A DNA stretch of 64,000 nt. It comes from Microbulbifer sp. Q7. Its GTDB lineage: Bacteria > Pseudomonadota > Gammaproteobacteria > Pseudomonadales > Cellvibrionaceae. The stretch lies in assembly GCF_001639145.1 (NCBI RefSeq), contig NZ_LROY01000002.1, forward strand, positions 1,706,501-1,770,500, given 5' to 3'. Under the pieces are notes generated by a model, which had not been told where the DNA came from, searched no databases, and was given only the letters and a program-made list of their open reading frames with translations. Positions 1 to 8,499 of this stretch are shown here, in pieces; within the stretch, counting starts at the first letter, position 1; each line of letters begins with the position of its first letter. Position numbers and translations under genes: made by a program.

Positions 1-1749
1 AATAACCAGCCGTTGATTCACTTCGCCGACATCAACCGTTTGCTCTCTGCCGTCTGGCCATCGAACTTTCAGCTTGGCAACCACTGTCGCGCTCCCCAAA
101 CCGAAGTGCAGAATCGTGGGATTTTGACTGGTAAAGTTGGAGCCCATTTGCACTTCACGCATCTGCGTGATTCCGTTTGCCGTTAGATAAACCCTTGCGC
201 CAGCGGCCTGCGAATTTTCACTCTTACCTTGTAATCGGACCTGCAGGTAATTACCCGCTTCTGCACCGCCGTCATTGCGATACAGGGTCACCGAATTGGA
301 CTCCATATCATTCGCGACAACCAACAGGTCAATATCGCCATCACTGTCAGAATCAAAACAGACCACGGCTCTGCCTTGTTTGACTTCGCGCAAGCCGAGT
401 TCCACCGCCCGCTCTGTGTACCGGCCATCACCCAATGCTACAAATGCTCGATTGGCGGATGCAGCATCTTCTACGGAGCTAGCGTCTTCGTCGCCTGCGT
501 CGGGATTTTCCTGTCCAGCGGCTTCGTACCAGCCACTGGTGTGAAAAATATCCAGGTGACCATCGCTGTTCAGGTCCGCCGCACAAGCGCCCCAGCCCCA
601 ACCGCCATTTTCGACGCGCGCATAAAACGTGTCGTCGCTAAAATTTCCACTGTGATTATGGTAGAGGCGATTCCCGATATTGGTTACGGCATAATCGTTG
701 AACTCGTACACACTGGTGACAAACCAATCGAGGTCGCCGTCGTTATCCAGGTCGCCTATCGCACTGCCCATACCGAATTCATCGGTTAACTGGCCGTTGG
801 TCGCATCGGTAAAGCGCCCCAGGCCATCATTCAGGAAATACTTTGATGTGCCGAAATCGCCCACCATCGCAAGGTCGGGCCAACCATCGTTGTTGAGGTC
901 GGCAAAGGTCGGGGTGAAGCTATAGTCCCGCTCCCCTTCTATACCCGAAACGCCTTCACTCAATACCTGATCGGCGATACCACTCTCTCGACTCACGTCT
1001 TCGAAGGTGCCGTCACCATTGCCGTGAAACAGGGTTTCTGTCTCACTGGAAAACGGATTGCCCCAATGGCTGAGTGCAATATCCAAGTGACCATCAAGGT
1101 CATAATCGCCGAAGGCGGCCGACACCGTATTCAGTGCCTTTGTCCGCAAGCCAGACGCGATGCTTTGGTCCGTAAATGTGCCATCACCACGGTTAACAAA
1201 CAGGTAGTTACCATCACCCTCAAGGCCACCCACAAACAGGTCGATCCATCCATCACCGTTTACGTCCGCAAAGGTGGGCCCGCTCCCGCGGTGATTGTGC
1301 AACTGCACACCGGCCTCGGCCGCGATCTCCTCAAAGCGGTTGTCCCCAAGGTTGCGAAACAGCTTGGATGGGACTTGATTACCGGAGTCGATATAGAGAT
1401 CGAGCCAGCCGTCCCCATCAACATCACCGACCGCAATACCGCCACCAAAGAACTCGGCCTGCGTCACCTCCGAATTATCGGTTGCACCGTTTATGCTCCA
1501 TTGGTGCACCAATCCGGTCTCTGAACCCAGTCGAACGAACTGCCAGCTGCCTTCTTCATTCCCCTCCTCGGATTCCGGCTCGGGATCCGCAGGAGGCGTG
1601 GTGGGTGGCGGCGACACTTCTGGCTCTGGCGCACGCTCGGCCGAGCTGTCACCACCGCCGCCGCATCCGGCAGAGAGCACGACCACTGCAGTCAATGCAA
1701 ATAGCCTGGTGCTGCGCAGCACTGCGGGATGACGCCTTTTACTGGCCAT
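1..1749 (-). CDS. FG-GAP repeat / ASPIC-UnbV lipoprotein (3' end outside window)
   Basis: The frame is open from the ATG at 1749 to base 1 (583 codons), so the C-terminus is missing. Residues 1-29 are a lipoprotein signal peptide with lipobox LSAGC (Cys29), followed by a Pro/Gly/Glu linker. FG-GAP/VCBS beta-propeller blades follow, with Asp-rich loops such as DVNGDGWIDL, and an ASPIC/UnbV domain (AGARVYLTANGITQMREV) near the window edge. The protein is closely similar in layout to the N-terminal half of its upstream neighbour, so the two are probably tandem paralogues. The start overlaps the neighbour's last codons by 11 bases in another frame, which suggests translational coupling. Such CRTAC1-type proteins are surface or periplasmic; the ligand is unknown. 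A C-terminal enzyme domain like that of the neighbour may lie beyond the edge. Confidence 0.85.
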   Translation of the reverse strand, partial: MASKRRHPAVLRSTRLFALTAVVVLSAGCGGGGDSSAERAPEPEVSPPPTTPPADPEPESEEGNEEGSWQFVRLGSETGLVHQWSINGATDNSEVTQAEFFGGGIAVGDVDGDGWLDLYIDSGNQVPSKLFRNLGDNRFEEIAAEAGVQLHNHRGSGPTFADVNGDGWIDLFVGGLEGDGNYLFVNRGDGTFTDQSIASGLRTKALNTVSAAFGDYDLDGHLDIALSHWGNPFSSETETLFHGNGDGTFEDVSRESGIADQVLSEGVSGIEGERDYSFTPTFADLNNDGWPDLAMVGDFGTSKYFLNDGLGRFTDATNGQLTDEFGMGSAIGDLDNDGDLDWFVTSVYEFNDYAVTNIGNRLYHNHSGNFSDDTFYARVENGGWGWGACAADLNSDGHLDIFHTSGWYEAAGQENPDAGDEDASSVEDAASANRAFVALGDGRYTERAVELGLREVKQGRAVVCFDSDSDGDIDLLVVANDMESNSVTLYRNDGGAEAGNYLQVRLQGKSENSQAAGARVYLTANGITQMREVQMGSNFTSQNPTILHFGLGSATVVAKLKVRWPDGREQTVDVGEVNQRLVI

Positions 1750-4700
1750 GGCTGAAGTAGCCTGCGGCTTTTTCAAATGCGCGCTTGCCGATTTTCTCAC
1801 CGATAATCCGCCCGGGAATGTCATCCACCGGCGGGTGGATACCGCCCCAAATACGTGACAGGCTGCACTGGTCCGATGCGTCACGATACGTGGCCCACTG
1901 CAGGACGACGTCACTCTCTGGTCCTTCCTCGAACACCAGGAATTCGTTCGCCGGCGCGCGGTAATCGCTCATGCCACCGGGGAAGTACGGGCTGCCGGTC
2001 AACAGGGTCAACATCTCGGCTGCGGCGCGGGAATACGTGGAGTGCCCGGAGATGTAACCGGCAAAAGGCGGGCTCACGAACGTCGGGCGCTGATAAGGCC
2101 ACCAATTCTCTGCCAGTATCCAGTCAACACCGGCCATATCGGTTGCAGGATCGGAGATATAGTCGGGACCACGCCAGGACTTGAGCTTGATTTTGCCCAC
2201 ATGCTCATTGCCTGCCCCCGCCAGAGGGTCACCCTCCTGCACAATTTCGGAGAAGCCGGGACGCAGCGGAATTCCATACTGGTGATAGTTACTCAGCGTT
2301 GTGTCGCTGCTCTGCCCCAGGTCCGCCATCAACCGGATCGCCGATACCGGTCGCAGGTAGTCGTAGTAACCCTTGATGCCCCAGGCTGAAATTGCGGCGT
2401 CATGCATGGTGCCGCCGAGCGCAAAATACGCTTTCACGTCCCACTCCAGCGGGCCGATCAGCTCGCCCTCTCCCTGGAAACGGCGCTCAAATTCCGGGTG
2501 ATCGAAGATATCGTTCATCAGCACAAACCAGTGCCCCGGCGGCGTCTCGGAGTCCGGGCCGTCTGCCCAGAATTCCGCAAGTACCCGCGCGTAATCCGCG
2601 CGTTTCACCATTTGAGGTGCGTAGGGCTCGCCGGTAACGGGGTTCACATCGTAACCCCGGCTGGCATCACCGCCATTTTCGAACTGATAGAACTGCTCGT
2701 ATTCCGCAACCGTTGCCGCAGCCGGAAACGCCGGGTTATTACCGATACTGCGAGGGGAAATATCAATCAATACATCATCGGCGGGATCCAGATGCGCTGA
2801 CCAGGCCGCAACCAGGGCGAAGTTCCACTGGTAGAAATCGGATGTCGAGGTGCCCAGCAGCGGCGGCTTGCCCGGATCGAAATACACTTTATAGGTATCA
2901 CCGGCACGGGTCTGAATGGACGCATCACCATCCGTCAGCGAGAACGGCAATACATTGCCCCACTCCGGGCTCAAGAAAGGCGGTGTATCGCTCACCAGGT
3001 TGCCAGACTGGTCGATCGATTCACTCAGGGAGATGGGCTGCCAACTGTTCCAGTCGCTGTTGGCAATGGCATTGGGGTTACCGGGTTTTTCCGGCTCGAT
3101 AATGCCGTTGATGTGATCATAAAACAGGTTGGCATAGCTGCCCTGCTCGTTTGCGCCATCCTGGAGACCGTACTGTATGTAACAGTCGGCCACATGATTA
3201 CCAAGCGCCGCGGCACCGTAGGTGCGGTAGTCTTTGGCAACAAACTGCGGGTCCAATCCCAATGACTCCATCAGCTCATCCGCCAGCGCCATGGTGTGCG
3301 CTTTACCCGGTGAACGGAAGAAGCGATGCTCAATTATCCGGTACGCAGCATAGGACACAGCGGTTTGCTGCGCAGGCAAGGAGCGAGGAATATTGTGGGC
3401 ATCAAGCGCACAGCTAAACTGGTTAAGGGTTTGGCCGAGAAGATAGTGCTGCGCGCCGGCGTCACTGAGTTCTGCCCATGCATCGTACATGGCCGCAGAA
3501 ATGTGGAACAGGTTGCGCGCATGCACGGTGGGGCGGGCGAAGTCGTTGCGCACGCCCTCCAGCAGAACCTCGCTCCACTGACGGGCCACTGATGGCGCCA
3601 CGTCTTTTGCATCAACGCCGACACCCGGCGTTGCCAGCGGCGGCTCTGCGGGAGAATCGTCAGGCGAGGGGTCTTCCCCTTCCACGGGCTGCCATTCCTC
3701 TGCAGGCACCATGCAGTGATCACCTGCCAACGGCACCTCGTCTCCGGCTGGCGAAATGCGCAGGCACTGATTGGCCGGGAAGTTGCCGATTTGTTCTTCG
3801 GAGCCATCTGGCCAGCGGACGCGCAGGACATCGACGCTATCTGCGTCACCCAGCCCGAAATACAACGTCTGAGGATTCTGGCTGGTGAAGTTGCTACCGA
3901 TGTGCACTTCCCGCATTTGCGTCATACCACCGGCGGTCACATAGACACGAGCGCCAACGGCTTCGGTGTTATTCACCGCCGTGCGTAGAGACACACTGAG
4001 GTGATTGCCGACTTCGTTGCCACCGACATTTTCATAAAGAATGAAGCTGTTGCCTTGCGAGTCGTTATTGACGACCAGTAGATCAATATCGCCGTCGTTG
4101 TCAGCGTCAAAACAGGTTACCGCACGCCCCTGCCCTGTATCCGTAATACCGCGCAACTCAGCCTCTTCCGCAAAAACACCGCTGCCATCGTTGATATAGA
4201 GCTTGCTCGGGTCGACGTGATAGTCCTGATTCTCCGGATCATACTGCGCGGCCTCATACCATCCATTGGTATGGAAAATATCCAGCGCACCATCATTATT
4301 GAAATCTGCAAAACAGGCGGCCCAGCCCCAGCCACCATCTTCAACCCGCGCAGCAAACGTCACATCATCGAAATAGCCACCGCCATTCTGATACAGGCGG
4401 TTGCCTATTTTGGCGATGCCGAAGTCAGAGGTTTCGAAAATAGATGTAACAAACCAGTCGAGATCGCCATCATTGTCGTAGTCTGCAACGGCGCTACCCA
4501 TACCGAACTCGTCGGATAACTGGCCAGCCGTCGCATCCATCAGGCGACCGGTTCCGTCATTGATAAAATACTTACTGGTAGCGAAGTCACCAACCATGGC
4601 CAAATCTGGCCAGCCGTCATTATTGAAGTCAGCAAATGTCGGGGTGAACGAGTAGTCTTTCACACCAGCGACGCCGGTTGCGTCCGTGGTGTGCAACTGC

Positions 4701-5503
4701 GCAGCGATCCCCGTAGACTCGCTGGCGTCAGAGAAATAGCCACTGCCATTGCCCAGCCAGATGGTTTCAGTCTCCGGCTTAACCTCGTTGCCCCAGTGGG
4801 CAACCGCCAAATCCAGGAAACCGTCACCATTGAGATCACCAAAAGCCGCCGATACGGTGTTGGGGGCCGCCATGGTCAAGCCGGAGGAGTTGGTTGCATC
4901 CAGAAATGTGCCATCGCCATTGTTGATGAACAGACGATTGCCATCGCCAGCGATGCCGCCCACAAACAGGTCCAACCAGCCATCCCCGTTTACATCAGCG
5001 AACGTGGGACCACTACCTCGATGGTTTTCCAGTTTTACCCCTGCCGCGGCCGCAACTTCTTCAAAGCGGTTGCCACCCAGGTTGCGGAACAATTTGCTGG
5101 GCTCGCGATTGCCGGAATCGATGAAGATATCGATCAAGCCGTCATTGTCGTAGTCACCCACGGCAATACCGCCAGAGAAGAGTTCGGGTTCGCTTTCAGG
5201 ATTTGATTCGCTCGCCCCAACAATGCCCCACTGGTGGGAGAGGCCGGTGGAGGCAGTGATATCCCGAAAACTCCATGCACCTTGGGAATCACCATCATTA
5301 CCACCGTCTGGCGGTGTCGTCGTTGGTGGGGGGGTTATGGTCGGTTCATCGCTACCCCCTCCGGAGCCACCACCACAGGCAGACAAGGCAATCGCTACCG
5401 CAAATAGTGCGCTTATTGAACCTACACGCCGCTGTGCAGGCAAAGTACCTGCGACATTTTGGTTCATTTGTTTTTCGCTCATCACTAAGGATATTTTTTT
5501 CAT
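1739..5503 (-). CDS. FG-GAP/UnbV propeller fused to vanadium haloperoxidase-type (PAP2) domain, lipoprotein
   Basis: 1254 residues. The start at 5503 (MKKISLV) is chosen because the longer frame would run into the preceding gene; it gives a lipoprotein signal with lipobox LSAC (Cys43) and a Gly/Ser/Pro linker. Residues about 75-500 are FG-GAP/VCBS repeats, about 500-590 an ASPIC/UnbV domain (NTEAVGARVYV). From about 635 to the end is a vanadium-dependent haloperoxidase/PAP2 domain: KGYYDYLRP near 1042, YISGHSTYSRAAAEM near 1148 and SRIWGGIHPPVDD near 1214. These match the three vanadate or phosphate-binding motifs (K..RP, SGH, SR...H) of the family. Whether it is a haloperoxidase or a phosphatase cannot be read from the sequence. 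It lies in an operon behind SapC and a cupin-like gene. The architecture is unusual. Confidence 0.88.
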   Translation of the reverse strand: MKKISLVMSEKQMNQNVAGTLPAQRRVGSISALFAVAIALSACGGGSGGGSDEPTITPPPTTTPPDGGNDGDSQGAWSFRDITASTGLSHQWGIVGASESNPESEPELFSGGIAVGDYDNDGLIDIFIDSGNREPSKLFRNLGGNRFEEVAAAAGVKLENHRGSGPTFADVNGDGWLDLFVGGIAGDGNRLFINNGDGTFLDATNSSGLTMAAPNTVSAAFGDLNGDGFLDLAVAHWGNEVKPETETIWLGNGSGYFSDASESTGIAAQLHTTDATGVAGVKDYSFTPTFADFNNDGWPDLAMVGDFATSKYFINDGTGRLMDATAGQLSDEFGMGSAVADYDNDGDLDWFVTSIFETSDFGIAKIGNRLYQNGGGYFDDVTFAARVEDGGWGWAACFADFNNDGALDIFHTNGWYEAAQYDPENQDYHVDPSKLYINDGSGVFAEEAELRGITDTGQGRAVTCFDADNDGDIDLLVVNNDSQGNSFILYENVGGNEVGNHLSVSLRTAVNNTEAVGARVYVTAGGMTQMREVHIGSNFTSQNPQTLYFGLGDADSVDVLRVRWPDGSEEQIGNFPANQCLRISPAGDEVPLAGDHCMVPAEEWQPVEGEDPSPDDSPAEPPLATPGVGVDAKDVAPSVARQWSEVLLEGVRNDFARPTVHARNLFHISAAMYDAWAELSDAGAQHYLLGQTLNQFSCALDAHNIPRSLPAQQTAVSYAAYRIIEHRFFRSPGKAHTMALADELMESLGLDPQFVAKDYRTYGAAALGNHVADCYIQYGLQDGANEQGSYANLFYDHINGIIEPEKPGNPNAIANSDWNSWQPISLSESIDQSGNLVSDTPPFLSPEWGNVLPFSLTDGDASIQTRAGDTYKVYFDPGKPPLLGTSTSDFYQWNFALVAAWSAHLDPADDVLIDISPRSIGNNPAFPAAATVAEYEQFYQFENGGDASRGYDVNPVTGEPYAPQMVKRADYARVLAEFWADGPDSETPPGHWFVLMNDIFDHPEFERRFQGEGELIGPLEWDVKAYFALGGTMHDAAISAWGIKGYYDYLRPVSAIRLMADLGQSSDTTLSNYHQYGIPLRPGFSEIVQEGDPLAGAGNEHVGKIKLKSWRGPDYISDPATDMAGVDWILAENWWPYQRPTFVSPPFAGYISGHSTYSRAAAEMLTLLTGSPYFPGGMSDYRAPANEFLVFEEGPESDVVLQWATYRDASDQCSLSRIWGGIHPPVDDIPGRIIGEKIGKRAFEKAAGYFSHGQ

Positions 5504-5535
5504 TGTTATTATCCACGGCCGGCAAGGCCGACTTA

Positions 5536-6576
5536 CTAGCAGTTCAGTTGATTCAAGAGTATCGAGCGCAATCGCCGCGCCTCGCGTTCGCAAAAAGGCC
5601 CCAACCGGCCAAGGGCCGGCTGGGGAATATGGTCATAACGACCGTCCTGCGAGGTGAAAACATAGTGCTCAAAAAGAGATCTCCACGCGGCCCGCTCTGC
5701 CTCCGGCAGCTGGCGGATGCTCAGCATCGCGTGGGTCAGTGCATCCATCGGGTCACCGCAATACGCCGGGGTGCTGCGCCACCAGTAGTTGACCATGCCG
5801 TTGAACGGCGCGAGCCCCTCAACCTGATGCCACCACATGCTCGGAAGAAACAGTGCGTCTCCCGGCTCTAGCTCGATGACTCGCTTGTGCGCCTGTGCAT
5901 CCGCGAAGCGCGGAAAGCGATCAAAATCGGGATTATGGATGTCGACGACGCTAACAGGCTGCCCTGCGGGGGTGTTATCCAGTGGGCCGATATACAGGTT
6001 TTCAGCCTGCTCGGGAGGAAACAGCGTGAAACGACGCTTGCCCGCGACGCAGCAGGCGATGTTATGCATCGCATCAAAATGACAGGCAATCAGAGAGGGG
6101 CTTCCCAGCCAGGCTTGAACCAGGGGAGTATCCACGCCATCGATTTGCACCACGTTTTCTTGCATAACCGCCGGCACGAAGCTCGGTAAGTGCATCGATG
6201 GGATAAAAATGGAGTCCGCCTCGGGATCACGGGCAGAAGCACTTAACCGCGCGAAAAAACCGGCGAGCGTATCTCCCTGCTTGGTGAAATTAAAACTCCG
6301 GAAGTCGTCCCGGTAAAAATAGCGGCCCCGCTCTTTAGCGGGAGCGCTGTAGGTCATGACCGGGCGATCGTTGTAAGTAGACAAGAGGTAATCGGCAAAC
6401 GCCTGTTGCCCCTCGGCCCCGCGCGCCACGAGCTTCCAGTGCGACACCAGATTACGCAGCACAACGGGTTCGCTGCTGGCAATGACCGCAGCACTGACCT
6501 GGCCTTTAGCGCCATAGCAGTCGATTTCCTTGACCGGTAGCGCGGAGCTCTGCTCCACGGCGACGGCACCCCCCAT
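5536..6576 (-). CDS. cupin-like (JmjC/cupin_8) domain protein
   Basis: About 346 residues. The family is related to Fe(II)/2-oxoglutarate hydroxylases. The metal-binding HxD is visible in ACHFDAMHN near residue 162, a distal His in SMWWHQVEGL near residue 246, and the typical KRRFTLFPPEQ stretch lies between them. There is no signal peptide, so it should be cytoplasmic. The ATG at 6576 shares one base with the upstream TGA; a GTG one codon earlier is an alternative. The SapC plus cupin-like pair recurs beside TonB-dependent receptors in glycan-degrading Proteobacteria (family knowledge), but its substrate is not known. A hydroxylase role on a protein or small molecule is inference. Confidence 0.82.
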   Translation of the reverse strand: MGGAVAVEQSSALPVKEIDCYGAKGQVSAAVIASSEPVVLRNLVSHWKLVARGAEGQQAFADYLLSTYNDRPVMTYSAPAKERGRYFYRDDFRSFNFTKQGDTLAGFFARLSASARDPEADSIFIPSMHLPSFVPAVMQENVVQIDGVDTPLVQAWLGSPSLIACHFDAMHNIACCVAGKRRFTLFPPEQAENLYIGPLDNTPAGQPVSVVDIHNPDFDRFPRFADAQAHKRVIELEPGDALFLPSMWWHQVEGLAPFNGMVNYWWRSTPAYCGDPMDALTHAMLSIRQLPEAERAAWRSLFEHYVFTSQDGRYDHIPQPALGRLGPFCEREARRLRSILLNQLNC

Positions 6577-7343
6577 CACGCGCTTGCGACCTCTGATTCG
6601 CGCACAGCCGCGGCCAACTGTGTCTCCTTACGCCGCACCAGTTTTTGCACATTCCCGAGGGAGGCGAGCAATGCATAAATGGCCGAGAGATAGCCGCCGC
6701 GATGCAGCTGACCGAGGGTTTCGTCCGGCAGCGCCATAAAGCGCTCGCGGCTTACGGTGAAATAGCCTTCGAGCTTGTAGTTGCTTCCATCGCTCAGCCC
6801 AATATCCAGCGCCACCGCCTCCAGCAGCCCCAATTCCGACAGCACTTGCGTGAAGGCACCGGTCATACCGATGCCCTCATCCAGCGCCTGTAGCCGCTTC
6901 TGAACCTGCTCGAGATAGGGGGAATTGCCACCGAAGTCCAGAAACAATGGCTGACCTTCGCTGGTGTTTACCCGGGGGTCATCCAGGTCAATGTGCACTA
7001 CCGCTTTGCGCACGGGACCCGAGGGAGTGAACTCCTCCTGACTGCCGATCAGAAAGGGCCCCTTGGCAATCATCAAAGGTACGACGCTGGCATCCCAGCG
7101 ACCGGGGGCGCTTGCATCGAGGAAGAGATTTTCATCGGCGGAAAAGCCAAACAGGGCAACACACTGATATTGGCCGGCATCGCTGCCGCGCGCGATTAAC
7201 AGGGGATACTCGCACTGGAGCTGCTCAAACTCTGAGGGGAACACGACAGTGCGCCCGACCTTATGACCAAACGCCTCGCCATACTGCTCAGAAACCTTGA
7301 GCTCTGCGTGGTCGACGTTATTCAACAATACCGTGTTCGCCAT
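6576..7343 (-). CDS. SapC family protein
   Basis: 255 residues. It matches the SapC family (named after a Campylobacter S-layer-associated protein) over its whole length: LNNVDHAELKV at the start, FPSEFEQLQCEYPLLIAR, and LFLDASAPGRWDASVVPLM with IAKGPFLIG. The ATG at 7343 is preceded by GGTGAG at good spacing; the GTG nine bases upstream is part of that ribosome-binding site. It is the first gene of an apparent four-gene operon (SapC, cupin-like, FG-GAP/haloperoxidase, FG-GAP). The biochemical function of SapC is not established; it commonly sits next to TonB-dependent receptors for glycans. No membrane segment or signal peptide is visible. Confidence 0.85.
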   Translation of the reverse strand: MANTVLLNNVDHAELKVSEQYGEAFGHKVGRTVVFPSEFEQLQCEYPLLIARGSDAGQYQCVALFGFSADENLFLDASAPGRWDASVVPLMIAKGPFLIGSQEEFTPSGPVRKAVVHIDLDDPRVNTSEGQPLFLDFGGNSPYLEQVQKRLQALDEGIGMTGAFTQVLSELGLLEAVALDIGLSDGSNYKLEGYFTVSRERFMALPDETLGQLHRGGYLSAIYALLASLGNVQKLVRRKETQLAAAVRESEVASA

Positions 7344-7644
7344 TTTTCTCACCGCTAATTACGCGATACTCGGTCACTCTTTGGTGCCCTACCTCGACCT
7401 GCAACCTCCTGGCTGGCGCTACCGCCGCTAACCCGGTGTCGAGTCGTTGAAGCTGGGAGCCATTCGCATGGCGTGAGTCATCGCTTTATTGATCATTATT
7501 GTGTAGCAAAAATTAGCATTTCCAATCACAAACAGTCAACATCTGAATAGAAATGATTGTCGCCGCGACCATACGATGATTTTAGCGCCAATCACTTCAT
7601 TTTGTTCGCTGCCCTTAGATGTAGCAAGACTCCACAGACGAATA
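7344..7644 (-). promoter_or_regulatory. upstream region of SapC operon with phased half-sites
   Basis: This 301-base gap lies between the SapC start and the end of the isomerase gene. At 7514-7540 it holds three GCA/TCA half-sites spaced 10 bases apart (AGCATTTCCA, ATCACAAACA, GTCAACATC), a degenerate form of the array seen more clearly at 14324 and 36102. Further ATCATT and AAATGATTG words occur at 7492 and 7551. No convincing factor-independent terminator is visible for the isomerase gene, and no clear -35/-10 pair can be assigned. Confidence 0.45.
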
Positions 7645-8499
7645 TCAAGCCTGGGCGTTGGCATACGGGGCGGCAGCGGTATCAAAGCTTTGCAGCTCGC
7701 GCCGCACCCGCTCCATGATCCAGCAGTTGTGCGCCCACTGATCGGCGATCGGGCCATCCCGGTCCGGGTGAGGGAGCATGTAGGGTGCTGGGCCAAATTC
7801 TGCGGTCAGTGTCAGTAGCGCCTGACCACGGGCCTGGGCGGCTTCGGCGATTGCCCTCCACCACTGCAGGTGCCTCGCGAGCGTTTCCGCGTAAACCGGC
7901 AGGGCGGGATCAATCACTTGCGATCCCTGGATGTGGCCCACCCGACAGTGCACATGAAAGCTGTGCTCAATCGCCTTCTGCATCGCCTCTTCCTGATCCT
8001 GCAGCAGGGACTCCGCCACACAGCACCAGTGGCTGAAGTCTGCGGTCAGCTTCAAGTCGGGCTTCAGCGCCAGGTATTCGGCCGTCACATGACAGGCGAA
8101 ATTGAACCGCCCGCGGTGTGTTTCGTGATAAATCGGCAACCCCAATTCGGCACTCAATTTGTCCGCACCGGACAACAAGGCCAAGTTCTGCGAAATAATG
8201 AAATGATCGCGACCGGTGTGCGAGTTGATGAACAGGGGCTGTGTTTCCGCGAGCTGCTCGAGGCGGCCATAAAATTGACGCTGGTGGGCATCAAAATCGG
8301 TAGTAAAGGTGTCCCAGTGCTGCGCAACGTACAAAAGTTCACTTTCTTCCAGTTGCGCAACCATTTCACGGCACTGCCCACGATCGTTGGGGAACGCCAC
8401 CTCCACGCCATCGTAGCCCGCGTCGCGGGCTTTTCTCAGAAAGGTTTCGAACGGCAAATGTTCGGAGCCCCACAGCGGACAAAGAAACGCAAGCTTCAC
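7645..8499 (-). CDS. sugar phosphate isomerase/epimerase-like TIM-barrel protein
   Basis: 284 residues, cytoplasmic. It shows the xylose isomerase-like AP endonuclease-2 fold: KLAFLCPLWG at the first strand, GYDGVEVAFPND, LFINSHTGRDHF, GLPIYHETHRGR and LKLTADFSHW, with conserved His and Glu residues for a divalent metal. It overlaps the upstream GH74-like gene by four bases (ATGA), so both are one transcription unit. Proteins of this family next to glycan hydrolases interconvert ketoses and aldoses or epimerise sugars; the substrate here is unknown. A rhamnose- or mannose-derived ketose is only a guess from the neighbourhood. Confidence 0.8.
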   Translation of the reverse strand: MKLAFLCPLWGSEHLPFETFLRKARDAGYDGVEVAFPNDRGQCREMVAQLEESELLYVAQHWDTFTTDFDAHQRQFYGRLEQLAETQPLFINSHTGRDHFIISQNLALLSGADKLSAELGLPIYHETHRGRFNFACHVTAEYLALKPDLKLTADFSHWCCVAESLLQDQEEAMQKAIEHSFHVHCRVGHIQGSQVIDPALPVYAETLARHLQWWRAIAEAAQARGQALLTLTAEFGPAPYMLPHPDRDGPIADQWAHNCWIMERVRRELQSFDTAAAPYANAQA

